A model generated the notes under the pieces. That model was not told where the DNA came from, made no database searches, and saw only the letters and a program-made list of their open reading frames with translations. 64,000 bases of DNA from Halobacillus sp. Marseille-Q1614 (GTDB lineage: Bacteria > Bacillota > Bacilli > Bacillales > Halobacillaceae). The stretch lies in the NCBI RefSeq assembly GCF_902809865.1, contig NZ_CADDWH010000001.1:1178001-1242000 (forward strand). The letters run 5' to 3'. Shown here one piece after another: positions 34,823 through 43,094 of this stretch. Each line of letters begins with the position of its first letter. Positions within the stretch are counted from its first letter, which is position 1. The position numbers and the translations under genes are program-made.

Positions 34823-36121
34823 ATGTCTAACATTGAGTTACATCCTGCAAAGCAGGGATTAGCAGGGAGACTTTCTGTTCCTGGTGATAAATCCATTTCC
34901 CATCGTGCCGTTATATTTTCTTCTTTGGCTGAAGGGACGTCCCATATAACGAATTTCTTAACAGGAGAAGACTGCCTGCGAACTGTGCAGGCATTTAGAG
35001 AATTCGGGGTTGCCATTGAGCGCGAGGACAAAGATGTAACCATCCACGGCAAGGGAATAAACGCATTAAAGACACCAACTCAGCCGATTAATTTTGGGAA
35101 TTCAGGGACTACTGCTCGTCTCTTAAGCGGTGTACTTGCTGCTCTTCCTCATTTCAGCGTGGCTTATGGGGATGAGTCGCTGTCTAAACGCCCTATGGAC
35201 CGTGTCGTCCTTCCTTTAGAAAAAATGGGGGCGCAAATCACAGGTCGCGATCAGGCGCGTCTGCTCCCACTCGCTTTTGAAGGCTGCAAGCTGACAGGAA
35301 CTACTATAGAAATGAACGTGAAAAGCGCCCAAGTTAAATCTGCATTATTACTCGCAGGAATGCTGGCAGATGGAGAAACAACGGTTTTTGAGAAAGGGAT
35401 CACGCGAAACCATACGGAGATGCTTATGTCAGAATATGGCATTGATCTTACGAAAGTGGGGCAGAGATTAACAATCCAAGGAAATCAGCAGCCTCAAGCC
35501 TCTGATTTAAGAGTCCCGGGAGATATATCCTCTGCTGCCTTTTTCATGGTGGCTGCGGCGATTACGCCTAACAGCAGTATTGCAATTGAGGGGGTCGGTT
35601 TAAATCCTACCCGAAACGGTATTATTACGGCTCTTGAGCAAATGGGTGCTGATATTACGGTAGAACAGACGGACAGCGTAGGACATGAACCGGTTGGAAA
35701 TATTCATGTGGAAAGCAGCAGCCTCTCAGCCATCACGCTTAAAGGTGACCTGATTCCTAATCTTATTGATGAGATTCCAATTATTGCATTGGCGGCTACG
35801 CAGGCTAAAGGACAGACGGTCATCAAAGATGCCCACGAGTTAAAGGTGAAAGAAACAAATCGAATAGATTCGGTTGTTACCAACTTGCGAAACTTAGGGG
35901 CAGACATCGAATCCACTGAAGACGGCATGGTGATCCACGGCCCCGTCCAATTGAGCGGCGGAACCGTGAATTCTTTCGGAGATCACCGAATTGGAATGAT
36001 GGGTGCTATTGCATCATATGTCTCTGAGGCTTCCGTAGAAGTCCTGGATAAACAATGCATCAACATTTCATATCCAGAATTTTTTGAACATTTTAATAAA
36101 CTTCAAAAGAAAACTTCATAG
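34823..36121 (+). CDS. aroA: 3-phosphoshikimate 1-carboxyvinyltransferase (EPSP synthase)
   Basis: 432-residue two-domain enzyme joining PEP to shikimate-3-phosphate. Motifs: PGDKSISHRAVIFSSLAEG, NFGNSGTTARLLSGVL, and ETNRIDSVVTNL with DHRIGMMGAI near the C-terminus. Called aroE in B. subtilis. AAGGAGGAAG precedes ATG 34823. Last gene of the aromatic cluster; a terminator follows within 50 nt. Confidence 0.96.
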   Translation: MSNIELHPAKQGLAGRLSVPGDKSISHRAVIFSSLAEGTSHITNFLTGEDCLRTVQAFREFGVAIEREDKDVTIHGKGINALKTPTQPINFGNSGTTARLLSGVLAALPHFSVAYGDESLSKRPMDRVVLPLEKMGAQITGRDQARLLPLAFEGCKLTGTTIEMNVKSAQVKSALLLAGMLADGETTVFEKGITRNHTEMLMSEYGIDLTKVGQRLTIQGNQQPQASDLRVPGDISSAAFFMVAAAITPNSSIAIEGVGLNPTRNGIITALEQMGADITVEQTDSVGHEPVGNIHVESSSLSAITLKGDLIPNLIDEIPIIALAATQAKGQTVIKDAHELKVKETNRIDSVVTNLRNLGADIESTEDGMVIHGPVQLSGGTVNSFGDHRIGMMGAIASYVSEASVEVLDKQCINISYPEFFEHFNKLQKKTS

Positions 36122-36148
36122 TTTACCGTAAGCTCTCATACGATATAT

Positions 36149-36168
36149 AAAACCTGGTGGAGGTTTTT
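36149..36168 (+). terminator. Terminator after aroA, nested in a larger stem
   Basis: AAAACCT-ggtgg-AGGTTTTT. The flanking arms 36129-36143 (TAAGCTCTCA...) and 36168-36182 (...TGAGAGCTTA) also pair, closing a larger hairpin around it. Confidence 0.65.
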
Positions 36169-36171
36169 CGT

Positions 36172-36255
36172 TTGAGAGCTTATTGGTTTCATGGGACATT
36201 GTTGATAGAGGAAGAGCCGTCTTATGGAGAGCTGATAGTTAAAGGACAAGTTTAG
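36172..36255 (+). pseudogene. 5' fragment (27 codons) of the following gene, frameshifted
   Basis: TTG 36172 has GGTGGAGG 8 nt upstream and opens 27 codons (LRAYWFHGTLLIEEE, then PSYGELIVKGQV) to TAG at 36253. A one-base frame change near the stop continues as SARSIIRKPRVN into the start of the next frame (MNVDQFVVTPGYV). The joined product would have the N-terminal pattern of amidohydrolase-like proteins (GELIVKG ... VTPGYV). Best read as the lost start of the downstream gene; alternatively a chance leader peptide. Confidence 0.5.
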
Positions 36256-36289
36256 TGCCAGGTCAATCATCAGAAAGCCAAGGGTTAAT

Positions 36290-37042
36290 ATGAATGTCGA
36301 TCAATTTGTCGTTACGCCAGGTTATGTTTTGTTAGACAAGGCTGAGCCGGTAAGCCGCTCTCCTTCTCCTGAAGATTTATGTGCAGATTATATCAGGAGA
36401 GGCTGTACGCTTCTGTTAGTTCAGCCTCCTGTCTGCAGCAATAATTACTACCGTCAGGAATATGAATGTCTACTAGAAAAGCTAAAAGGCCTCCCAGTTG
36501 ATTTTATGGTGGTTCCCAGTGTCGATTCACAGGTTCTGCATGCCGGGATGGTAAGGTATTTTGCCCGCGAGAAATGCCCGTTTATTATCGTTGAAACTGA
36601 AGATATGGATGCACTGGAAGATGTGGCCTGGGGCTGGATTTCCCAAGCTCAGTGCTACAAACGAATTCCCTTAACATTCAATGTCAAAAATCGTAGAAAT
36701 ACCGAGACGAATTGCGAAAGGTTATGGGTAAACTTATGTGATAACTATGGTATTATTAGGTTAACAGACACGATAGAAGATGGTGCACTCACACTTAAGA
36801 ATTTAAAAGACAGTGGGATTTATCCATATAAAGGAGCTCTATCCTCTCAAGCATATGCAGACTATAATCTTTATAGACGTAATCAAGAGGAGTTAGTTGA
36901 TGAAGATGGGTATTTCTTATATCATGAGGCTGTCCCCAGTGTGACTGTGATGAGAGGGGAGTTATTGCAGACTGATCAAATAATTGAAACTAATACATCA
37001 GGCAGACACATGACGAGTTCGATCTATCAACACTTTGTTTAA
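36290..37042 (+). CDS. Unrecognised protein, possibly N-terminally truncated amidohydrolase-like
   Basis: 250-residue frame between aroA and ypiA, a position with no gene in B. subtilis. I do not recognise the family with confidence. The start MNVDQFVVTPGYVLLDKAEP and the alternating beta/alpha pattern (TLLLVQPP, VDFMVVPSVD, PFIIVETED) resemble the start of a metal-independent or decayed amidohydrolase barrel. No HxH metal motif is present. ATG 36290 has only a weak AAGGG 5 nt upstream. Reading frames upstream indicate a frameshifted 5' part, so the gene may be broken or start late. Codon use looks like its neighbours. Confidence 0.5.
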   Translation: MNVDQFVVTPGYVLLDKAEPVSRSPSPEDLCADYIRRGCTLLLVQPPVCSNNYYRQEYECLLEKLKGLPVDFMVVPSVDSQVLHAGMVRYFAREKCPFIIVETEDMDALEDVAWGWISQAQCYKRIPLTFNVKNRRNTETNCERLWVNLCDNYGIIRLTDTIEDGALTLKNLKDSGIYPYKGALSSQAYADYNLYRRNQEELVDEDGYFLYHEAVPSVTVMRGELLQTDQIIETNTSGRHMTSSIYQHFV

Positions 37043-37060
37043 ACGTGAAAGGAAGTAAGT

Positions 37061-38311
37061 ATGGAGGAAATTCATAAAGCGATCCAGGCAATGGAAGCAC
37101 AAAAAACAGAAGAAGCAATAGATATTTTACAAAACTACCTGCCGCAGGCTGACGAAGAGGAACGCTTTACGATTACTGAGCTTTATATCCAGTGGGGAAT
37201 GCTGGAAGAAGCCAAGATGATTCTGCAGGAGCTTATGCAGCGATATCCAAAAGAAACGGAGCTGAAAGTCATGATGGCGGAAATTCATATCGATTTAAAT
37301 GAAGATGAAGAAGCTATTGGTATTTTAAATGACTTTACTCCAGAAGATGAAGGATATCTAGAGGCCCTGCTCCAGCTGGCGGATCTTTATCAATCTCAAG
37401 GCCTTTTTGAAGTAGCCGAACAAAAACTTCTGACTGCAAAGCAGCTTGAGCCCAATGAAGCCATTATTGATTTCGCTCTCGGTGAACTTGCCTTTTCTAA
37501 CGGGGAATATAACAAGTGTATTCCCTTCTATGAGAACGCTATGCATCATCAGCCGGTAATCGCAGATATTGAAGTAGCGACAAGGCTTGCTGAAGCATAT
37601 GCAGCCAATGGAGAATTCGAACAGGCTCTCGAATATTTCCAGCAGGTACAGGAAGATAACCCTGAAGTGATGTTCCGTTACGGTTTTGTAGCTTATCAGG
37701 CTCAAAGAAATGATATAGCCATTAAAATTTGGGAAAAGCTAATAGATGAGGATCCTTATTATCAGTCGGTTTATCCCCTTCTATCAGCGGCATATGACGC
37801 TGAGGGCATGCCGAAAGAAGCTCTGGAAATGGCGAAAAAGGGACTGTCGAAAGATGAATATAACAAAGAACTGTATCATCTGGCAGGCTCTCTTTCACAT
37901 AAAGCAGGAGATAAGGAAACCGGTTATAAATACATGAGGGAAGCTGTAGCTCTTGATCCAGGATATAAGAAAGCTGTCCTTTTCCTAATTGAAAATTATA
38001 AGAGTGATGGAGACTACGAAGCCATCATAGAATTAATTAACCAGCTGCTTTCCTTAGGAGAAGAGGACCCTAACCTTTATTTTGAACTTGCTAAAGCTTA
38101 TGAGGAAGAAGAAGAATACGAACAGGCACTCGTTCATTATCAAACAGCCTATCCTTCCTTGAAAGAAGACGATGCCTTCTTAAAATCTTATGGATATTTC
38201 CTGATTGAAGAAGGAAGGATGACAGAAGGACGTAAAGTATTAGAAGAATACCTGGCCATTGATCCATCAGATACAGAAATTATAGAATTTGTTCATCGAC
38301 TACGTGATTAA
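37061..38311 (+). CDS. ypiA: Tetratricopeptide-repeat protein YpiA
   Basis: 416-residue protein made almost wholly of about eleven 34-residue TPR helical pairs, for example AEAYAANGEFEQALEYFQQV and AKAYEEEEEYEQALVHYQTA. It is a cytoplasmic scaffold and very acidic, with no enzymatic motif. B. subtilis YpiA (423 residues) sits in the same place and has no firmly established role. GGAAG precedes ATG 37061. It is followed by ypiB after 27 nt. Confidence 0.9.
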   Translation: MEEIHKAIQAMEAQKTEEAIDILQNYLPQADEEERFTITELYIQWGMLEEAKMILQELMQRYPKETELKVMMAEIHIDLNEDEEAIGILNDFTPEDEGYLEALLQLADLYQSQGLFEVAEQKLLTAKQLEPNEAIIDFALGELAFSNGEYNKCIPFYENAMHHQPVIADIEVATRLAEAYAANGEFEQALEYFQQVQEDNPEVMFRYGFVAYQAQRNDIAIKIWEKLIDEDPYYQSVYPLLSAAYDAEGMPKEALEMAKKGLSKDEYNKELYHLAGSLSHKAGDKETGYKYMREAVALDPGYKKAVLFLIENYKSDGDYEAIIELINQLLSLGEEDPNLYFELAKAYEEEEEYEQALVHYQTAYPSLKEDDAFLKSYGYFLIEEGRMTEGRKVLEEYLAIDPSDTEIIEFVHRLRD

Positions 38312-38338
38312 TTTTATAAAGCGCAGGAGGGGCGCATT

Positions 38339-38905
38339 ATGCAAACACCAATATCCGTTAATGAGAAGAAAGAATTTGTCCGTTGGTTCTTAAATCATTA
38401 TCAATTGAAAAAGCGTGAAAGTGTTTGGATTCTAAACTACTTAATGAATCATGAATCATTGCTCACGAATGTGTGTTTTGTGGAAGACGTCAAGCTCTGT
38501 CCTCGTGGAATGGAAATAACAGCACAGGGAGTGAAGGACCCTCCATTTAGATTCTATAAGGGCCAAGTAATGACCAATGATGCTGAGAAGTCGTTTCACG
38601 ATTTAAGAATGAATCAGGATGAACCGATATATATCCAGATGAATTTTGAAAACGCACACCAGTGCTCTATGTATGCTCTAGTGTTAGAGGATAACCCTTA
38701 CCTGCCTAAAGATCACTACCTCAATGAAAATGACAGGGAGGAAGCAGAACAGCTGCTCTCTTCAAGCCTGCTTCTATACAAAAAAAGTGTGCTCGAAAAG
38801 CAAATTGATCAGTCTCTTGAGAAGGGAGACCAGGCCTCTTTTAAGAAGCTCGCTCAATCTTTGAGTGAAGTAAAAGAATCCTTGAAAAAATATGCTGTAA
38901 AGTAA
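38339..38905 (+). CDS. ypiB: UPF0302 family protein YpiB
   Basis: 188-residue cytoplasmic protein of the UPF0302/IDEAL type. The N-terminal part has VNEKKEFVRWFLNHYQLKKR and WILNYLMNHESLL. The C-terminus ends in the short IDEAL-like helix region (QIDQSLEKGDQASFKKLAQS). Function unknown; in B. subtilis it is linked to respiratory and envelope phenotypes only loosely. GCAGGAGGGG precedes ATG 38339. It lies upstream of ypiF-qcrABC as in Bacillus. Confidence 0.88.
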   Translation: MQTPISVNEKKEFVRWFLNHYQLKKRESVWILNYLMNHESLLTNVCFVEDVKLCPRGMEITAQGVKDPPFRFYKGQVMTNDAEKSFHDLRMNQDEPIYIQMNFENAHQCSMYALVLEDNPYLPKDHYLNENDREEAEQLLSSSLLLYKKSVLEKQIDQSLEKGDQASFKKLAQSLSEVKESLKKYAVK

Positions 38906-38906
38906 A

Positions 38907-38940
38907 GTCAGCAGGAATTTTGCCTGTTGGCTTTTTTTTT
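38907..38940 (+). terminator. Terminator of ypiA-ypiB
   Basis: GTCAGCAGG pairs with CCTGTTGGC (wobbles allowed), followed by nine T. Confidence 0.75.
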
Positions 38941-38988
38941 TGTTTATTTTTAGTAGAATAAAAGAAGGCATGAAGGGAGAAGGATGAA

Positions 38989-39444
38989 ATGCTATGGACA
39001 AAAAATGATTTAAAAATTTATCTCGCTGAAAAGGAATACGTAGACACCGTCTTTATTCCATTGGTTCCTTTTGATCCGGCTTCAGATAAAAATATGGAGA
39101 AAGAGGCCTTTCAAAACGAGATCAACCAGGTTTTCGCTCATTTACTCGAAAAAGAGTTTAAGGGCCGGATTCTCCTGTCTCCTTCCTATCACTATTTGAC
39201 AGGAGAGCAGGAAAAGGAAGTAGATAGACTCAATCACTGGGTGGACTCCTATAAAAAACAGCCGTTTGAGCATGTGTTTTTGTTTACACTGGATCCGAAA
39301 TGGAAAAAATATGAACGTCAGCTGGAAGGACAGCTTCTCTGGATTCCGGGACTGGGAAGTGGGGATCTTCAGTCTACAGAAACCAAATCGTTTATTAAAG
39401 AACAGGCAGGCCAAGTAAGCGATTTAATACAAGCCTACTGGTAA
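38989..39444 (+). CDS. ypiF: DUF2487 family protein YpiF
   Basis: 151-residue soluble protein of DUF2487, found just upstream of the qcr operon in Bacillaceae. Visible family parts are VDTVFIPLVPFDP, ILLSPSYHYLTG and FLFTLDPKWKKYERQLEGQ. Function unknown; a role in cytochrome bc assembly is only suggested by location. AAGGGAGAAGG precedes ATG 38989. Confidence 0.85.
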   Translation: MLWTKNDLKIYLAEKEYVDTVFIPLVPFDPASDKNMEKEAFQNEINQVFAHLLEKEFKGRILLSPSYHYLTGEQEKEVDRLNHWVDSYKKQPFEHVFLFTLDPKWKKYERQLEGQLLWIPGLGSGDLQSTETKSFIKEQAGQVSDLIQAYW

Positions 39445-39477
39445 CTGTTAAAACTTTCATATAGCTCGGATATTTTA

Positions 39478-39506
39478 TTGACCGGGCTTTAAGATTACGC
39501 TATCAT
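39478..39506 (+). promoter_or_regulatory. SigA promoter of qcrABC
   Basis: TTGACC (39478-39483), 17 nt, TATCAT (39501-39506), with the start about 55 nt before the ribosome site. Confidence 0.75.
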
Positions 39507-39576
39507 AGTAATGTCCTAGTAAACTGTATGTAACCGATCCATGTCGCATGGATTACAGCATAGAGGGGGGAAAAAA

Positions 39577-40074
39577 ATGAGCGAAAAACAAAGAGTATCC
39601 CGTCGTCAATTTTTAAACTACACGCTAACTGGTGTTGGTGGTTTTATGGCTGCAGGAATGCTTGCGCCAATGGTAAGGTTTGCCATTGACCCTGTGTTAA
39701 AGCCATCCGCTGCTGGTGAATTTCAATCCGTGGCATCAGTTGATGAAATTACAAACGAACCGCAAAGATTCGAGTGGATGGTTGACCAAGTGGATGCATG
39801 GTATGAATCTGAAGTGCAGAAAACGGCTTGGGTTTATCGTACGGAAAATGACGAGATTGTTGCTCTTTCACCAATTTGTACACACTTGGGTTGTACAGTC
39901 GATTGGGGTTCGAATGAAGAGTACCCGGATCAGTTTTATTGTCCATGCCACGCGGGCCGCTACACTAAAGATGGTGTAAACGTACCAGGGACACCGCCGA
40001 CGGCACCGCTGCCAGTCTACGAACACAAAGTTGAAGAAGGAATGCTTTACCTTGGTCTAGCACAAGAAAGATAG
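39577..40074 (+). CDS. qcrA: Menaquinol:cytochrome c reductase Rieske iron-sulfur subunit
   Basis: 165-residue membrane-anchored Rieske protein of the b6f-like bc complex. The [2Fe-2S] ligands are C101, H103 (CTHLGC, disulfide C106) and C122, H125 (CPCH, disulfide C124). The N-terminus has a Tat-type motif SRRQFLNYT and a transmembrane segment (about 15-36). ATG 39577 follows GAGGGGGG; the frame start at 39541 is before that site. First gene of qcrABC. Confidence 0.96.
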   Translation: MSEKQRVSRRQFLNYTLTGVGGFMAAGMLAPMVRFAIDPVLKPSAAGEFQSVASVDEITNEPQRFEWMVDQVDAWYESEVQKTAWVYRTENDEIVALSPICTHLGCTVDWGSNEEYPDQFYCPCHAGRYTKDGVNVPGTPPTAPLPVYEHKVEEGMLYLGLAQER

Positions 40075-40086
40075 GGGGCGAAATTC

Positions 40087-40761
40087 ATGCTGCAAAAAAT
40101 TTATGACTGGGTCGATGAGCGTATTGACATCACACCATTATGGCGTGATATCGCCGACCACGAAGTGCCAGAACATGTCAATCCGGCCCACCATTTCTCA
40201 GCATTTGTTTACTGTTTTGGTGGTTTGACATTCTTTGTCACTGTTATTCAAATTCTTTCAGGAATGTTTTTAACAATGTATTATGTTCCTGATATCGAAA
40301 ATGCCTGGCAATCTGTTTATTACCTACAAAGAGAAGTAGCATATGGTCAGATCGTTCGTGGTATGCACCACTGGGGCGCTAGTCTAGTTATCGTAATGTT
40401 ATTTCTACATACTTTACGGGTGTTTTTCCAGGGAGCTTACAAGAAACCGCGTGAGCTTAACTGGATGGTAGGGGTATTATTATTCTTTGTTATGCTTGGT
40501 CTTGGGTTCACAGGCTACCTGCTTCCATGGGATAACAAAGCTTATTTTGCAACAGTAGTTGGTCTTGAAATTGCTGCGGCTACACCTTTTATCGGTGATA
40601 TGCTTCTTACTTTGCTAGCCGGGGATCCGAACATCGTAGGAGCGCAGACACTTACTCGATTTTTTGCGATTCACGTGTTCTTCCTTCCAGCAGCATTATT
40701 TGGATTAATGGGAGCACACTTTGTATTAATCCGTAAACAAGGAATCTCCGGTCCACTATAA
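40087..40761 (+). CDS. qcrB: Menaquinol:cytochrome c reductase cytochrome b subunit
   Basis: 224-residue cytochrome b6-type subunit with four transmembrane helices holding two haems. Haem-ligand histidines lie in RGMHHWGASLVIVMLFLHTL and in FAIHVFFLPAALFGLMGAHF. PGxLxxPWD-type TGYLLPWDNKAYFATV marks the Qo side. ATG 40087 follows GGGGGCG. Between qcrA and qcrC. Confidence 0.96.
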   Translation: MLQKIYDWVDERIDITPLWRDIADHEVPEHVNPAHHFSAFVYCFGGLTFFVTVIQILSGMFLTMYYVPDIENAWQSVYYLQREVAYGQIVRGMHHWGASLVIVMLFLHTLRVFFQGAYKKPRELNWMVGVLLFFVMLGLGFTGYLLPWDNKAYFATVVGLEIAAATPFIGDMLLTLLAGDPNIVGAQTLTRFFAIHVFFLPAALFGLMGAHFVLIRKQGISGPL

Positions 40762-40789
40762 AATCGAATGACGAAAAGGAGGGAAAGCT

Positions 40790-41617
40790 GTGCATAGGGG
40801 AAAAGGGATGAAGTTCGTCGGTGACTCCCGAGTAACCGCCGAACAACGAGCGAATTTACCTAAAGATTATTCAGAATACCCTGGTCGTACGGAAGCATTT
40901 TGGCCGAACTTCCTTCTAAAAGAATGGTTGGCCGGTTCAGTCTTCCTCATTGGCTTTCTAATTTTAACGGCTGCTCACCCGTCACCGCTTGAGCAACAGG
41001 CAGATCCAACCAATGCAGGTTATATTCCACTGCCAGACTGGTACTTCCTGTTTTTGTACCAGTTTCTTAAATATCAGTACGCAGGTGGAGACTTTATTGT
41101 TTTAGGTGCGATTGTCATGCCGGGTCTGGCTTTTGGAGCATTATTACTTGCTCCGTTCTTGGACAGAGGTCCTGAACGTCGTCCATTAAAGCGTCCGATT
41201 GCTGTAGGGCTTATGATGCTCGGCTTTATTGCGACTTTCTGGTTAACTTACGAATCTGTCTCTCACGTGGATTACGCAGAGCGCAGTGAACAGTATGCGG
41301 TTGATGTTGAAGCTGAAGAAACTGAAATCGATACTGAAGCTGCCGGTTATGAGATCTATCAAAATAACTGCGCGAGCTGTCACGGAGGTAACTTAGAAGG
41401 TCAAGGAAACTACCCTGCATTACTGGATACACAACTTCCTGAAGAAAACATTAAAGATATCGCTCAAAATGGTATCGGTGAGATGCCTGAGGGGATTTTT
41501 GAAGGGTCTGAAGAAGAACTTAACGCTCTAGCTGCTTTTGTAGCCAATCCGACCGGTGAAGAAGGCGGAGAAGGTGAAGGAGAGGGCGAAGGCGGAGAAG
41601 AAGGGTCCGAAGAATAA
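40790..41617 (+). CDS. qcrC: Menaquinol:cytochrome c reductase fused cytochrome b/c subunit
   Basis: 275-residue fusion of a subunit IV-like part (three transmembrane helices, HPSPLEQQADP, PLPDWYFLFLYQFLKY) and a C-terminal cytochrome c domain. The haem site is CASCH with C194, C197 and H198; the Met ligand is likely in GIGEMPEGIF. GTG 40790 (MHRGKGMKF) has AAAGGAGGG 6 nt upstream. The C-terminus ends in a run of about 20 Gly/Glu residues not typical of B. subtilis QcrC, perhaps a halophilic trait. Confidence 0.95.
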   Translation: MHRGKGMKFVGDSRVTAEQRANLPKDYSEYPGRTEAFWPNFLLKEWLAGSVFLIGFLILTAAHPSPLEQQADPTNAGYIPLPDWYFLFLYQFLKYQYAGGDFIVLGAIVMPGLAFGALLLAPFLDRGPERRPLKRPIAVGLMMLGFIATFWLTYESVSHVDYAERSEQYAVDVEAEETEIDTEAAGYEIYQNNCASCHGGNLEGQGNYPALLDTQLPEENIKDIAQNGIGEMPEGIFEGSEEELNALAAFVANPTGEEGGEGEGEGEGGEEGSEE

Positions 41618-41628
41618 CATAATCTGGT

Positions 41629-41668
41629 ATAAGCCGTGCTCTTCCTTCAGAGCACGGCTTATTTATGA
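41629..41668 (+). terminator. Hairpin after qcrABC
   Basis: Perfect 13-bp stem: ATAAGCCGTGCTC (41629-41641) with 41650-41662. The T-run is weak (TTATTTATG), so it may attenuate rather than end transcription into ypjA. Confidence 0.7.
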
Positions 41669-41682
41669 GCGGAGGAGTAAGC

Positions 41683-42267
41683 GTGAGAGAATTTACGAAC
41701 TACATATTAAATCATCGTACCTTTTTGATTTTACTGTTACTTATAAACATAGCAGGAACGATTTACGGATATGTATGGTATGGGTATCAGCTTGCTATAA
41801 CAGACCCTATCTTTTATATTTTCGTTCCGGATAGTCCGACAGCCAGCTTGTTTTTTTCCATATTTCTTACTTTTTATATCTTCCGTAAAAATGTTCCTTA
41901 TATTGAAGCGCTGGCTATGATTACCCTTTTAAAGTATGGAGTCTGGGCGGTGGTTATGAACGGCCTTACCCTGATGGAAAATGGAGAGCTTCCCTGGACA
42001 GGCTATATGCTGATTATGTCTCACGGGGCTATGGCCATACAAGGTTTATTATATGCTCCCTATTATAAAATTAGAATTAAGCATATTATTTTGGCGGCTA
42101 TTTGGACGCTGCACAATGACGTCATCGATTATGTGTTTGAACAAATGCCTATTTACTCTTCGATCATGGATCATTTGCAGGAAATTGGCTACTTTACATT
42201 CTGGCTCAGTATAGCCTGCATAGCGATCTGTTATTATATGACTCAATCCCGTGTTCGACCGGTCTAA
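41683..42267 (+). CDS. ypjA: DUF1405 family membrane protein YpjA
   Basis: 194-residue integral membrane protein with about five to six transmembrane segments. Family signatures are FYIFVPDSPTASLFFS and AIQGLLYAPYYKIRIKHI, and WTLHNDVIDYV is conserved. Function unknown. GTG 41683 (MREFTNYIL) has GGAGGAG 5-6 nt upstream; the frame from 41665 starts before it. Directly after qcrC, as in B. subtilis. Confidence 0.85.
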   Translation: MREFTNYILNHRTFLILLLLINIAGTIYGYVWYGYQLAITDPIFYIFVPDSPTASLFFSIFLTFYIFRKNVPYIEALAMITLLKYGVWAVVMNGLTLMENGELPWTGYMLIMSHGAMAIQGLLYAPYYKIRIKHIILAAIWTLHNDVIDYVFEQMPIYSSIMDHLQEIGYFTFWLSIACIAICYYMTQSRVRPV

Positions 42268-42271
42268 TTGC

Positions 42272-42321
42272 TGCTCTCTCCTCATAGACTGTTGTAAGAT
42301 CGTTCAAAAGGGGAGAGGCAG
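42272..42321 (+). promoter_or_regulatory. Hairpin that can hide the ypjB ribosome site
   Basis: CTGCTCTCTCCTC (42272-42284) pairs with GGGGAGAGGCAG (42310-42321), covering the AGAGG used by ypjB. It may limit translation. Confidence 0.4.
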
Positions 42322-42323
42322 GA

Positions 42324-43028
42324 ATGGGACGAGCTATTGCCGCAGTTTTACTAATGATGTTGGTATCAATCCTTTTATGTGTACAAGCTACAGCCACTAC
42401 AAGCCCCGATCATGGTAAATGGGACTCATTTGTTACTCAATATCACTACCTTCTAGCCGATGGCAAAACAGAGCTTGCAGAAAAAATGCTGAATAATCGA
42501 CTGTCAGAAATGGAAACCTATTATGAAGGACAGCCTATACAGCAGGAACAGACGTTTGAGAAGCTTAAGTCAGAAGCCGTGGAAGCACCGGAAAAAGCAG
42601 CTCGATTTTTATCTTTTCTGGAAGTCAGTGCGAACCCAGAGCCAAAACAGCTTCTGGCGCTAAAAACTTCCGCGCTTCAAGTTCAAGTAAAAGAAGCAGA
42701 AATCAGCCCTCAAGCGGCTGCAGAGCAATGGGAACAGCTGCTGCCTGTGATGGGAATATATTTTCCAACTGATCAAATAGAAGCTGTTTCTCAGATAATG
42801 AGCGGCTATGTAATGAATGGATCACCGGACTCTGTTCAGCCTCTGATTGACAGCCTCGAGGTTCTTGCAGTAGAAGCCGAGAAAGACACCCAGTATGATG
42901 CTGTGATCTGGACAGTTATCATTATTGGGACGACGATTTTACTTACGCTTGGATATGTGAGCTTTCGCAAGTTCCAGGCAGAAAAATCCCAGAAAAAATC
43001 CCGCTCAAAACAGAAGCTAAATAGTTGA
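42324..43028 (+). CDS. ypjB: Sporulation protein YpjB
   Basis: 234-residue protein with an N-terminal signal segment (about 1-25) and a C-terminal transmembrane helix (about 198-216) followed by a basic tail. This is the layout of YpjB, a protein of unknown mechanism classed with sporulation. B. subtilis YpjB is slightly longer. The middle is helical and acidic. ATG 42324 follows GGGAGAGGCAGG. It forms a pair with ypjA. Confidence 0.8.
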   Translation: MGRAIAAVLLMMLVSILLCVQATATTSPDHGKWDSFVTQYHYLLADGKTELAEKMLNNRLSEMETYYEGQPIQQEQTFEKLKSEAVEAPEKAARFLSFLEVSANPEPKQLLALKTSALQVQVKEAEISPQAAAEQWEQLLPVMGIYFPTDQIEAVSQIMSGYVMNGSPDSVQPLIDSLEVLAVEAEKDTQYDAVIWTVIIIGTTILLTLGYVSFRKFQAEKSQKKSRSKQKLNS

Positions 43029-43053
43029 TTTTTCTTAGTTATTTGACTAAAAT
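43025..43053 (+). promoter_or_regulatory. SigA promoter of the YugP-like protease gene
   Basis: TTGATT (43025-43030), 17 nt, TAAAAT (43048-43053). Confidence 0.6.
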
Positions 43054-43094
43054 TGACCTATATAGCAGTACACATCTTAGTTGGGGGAATGTAA

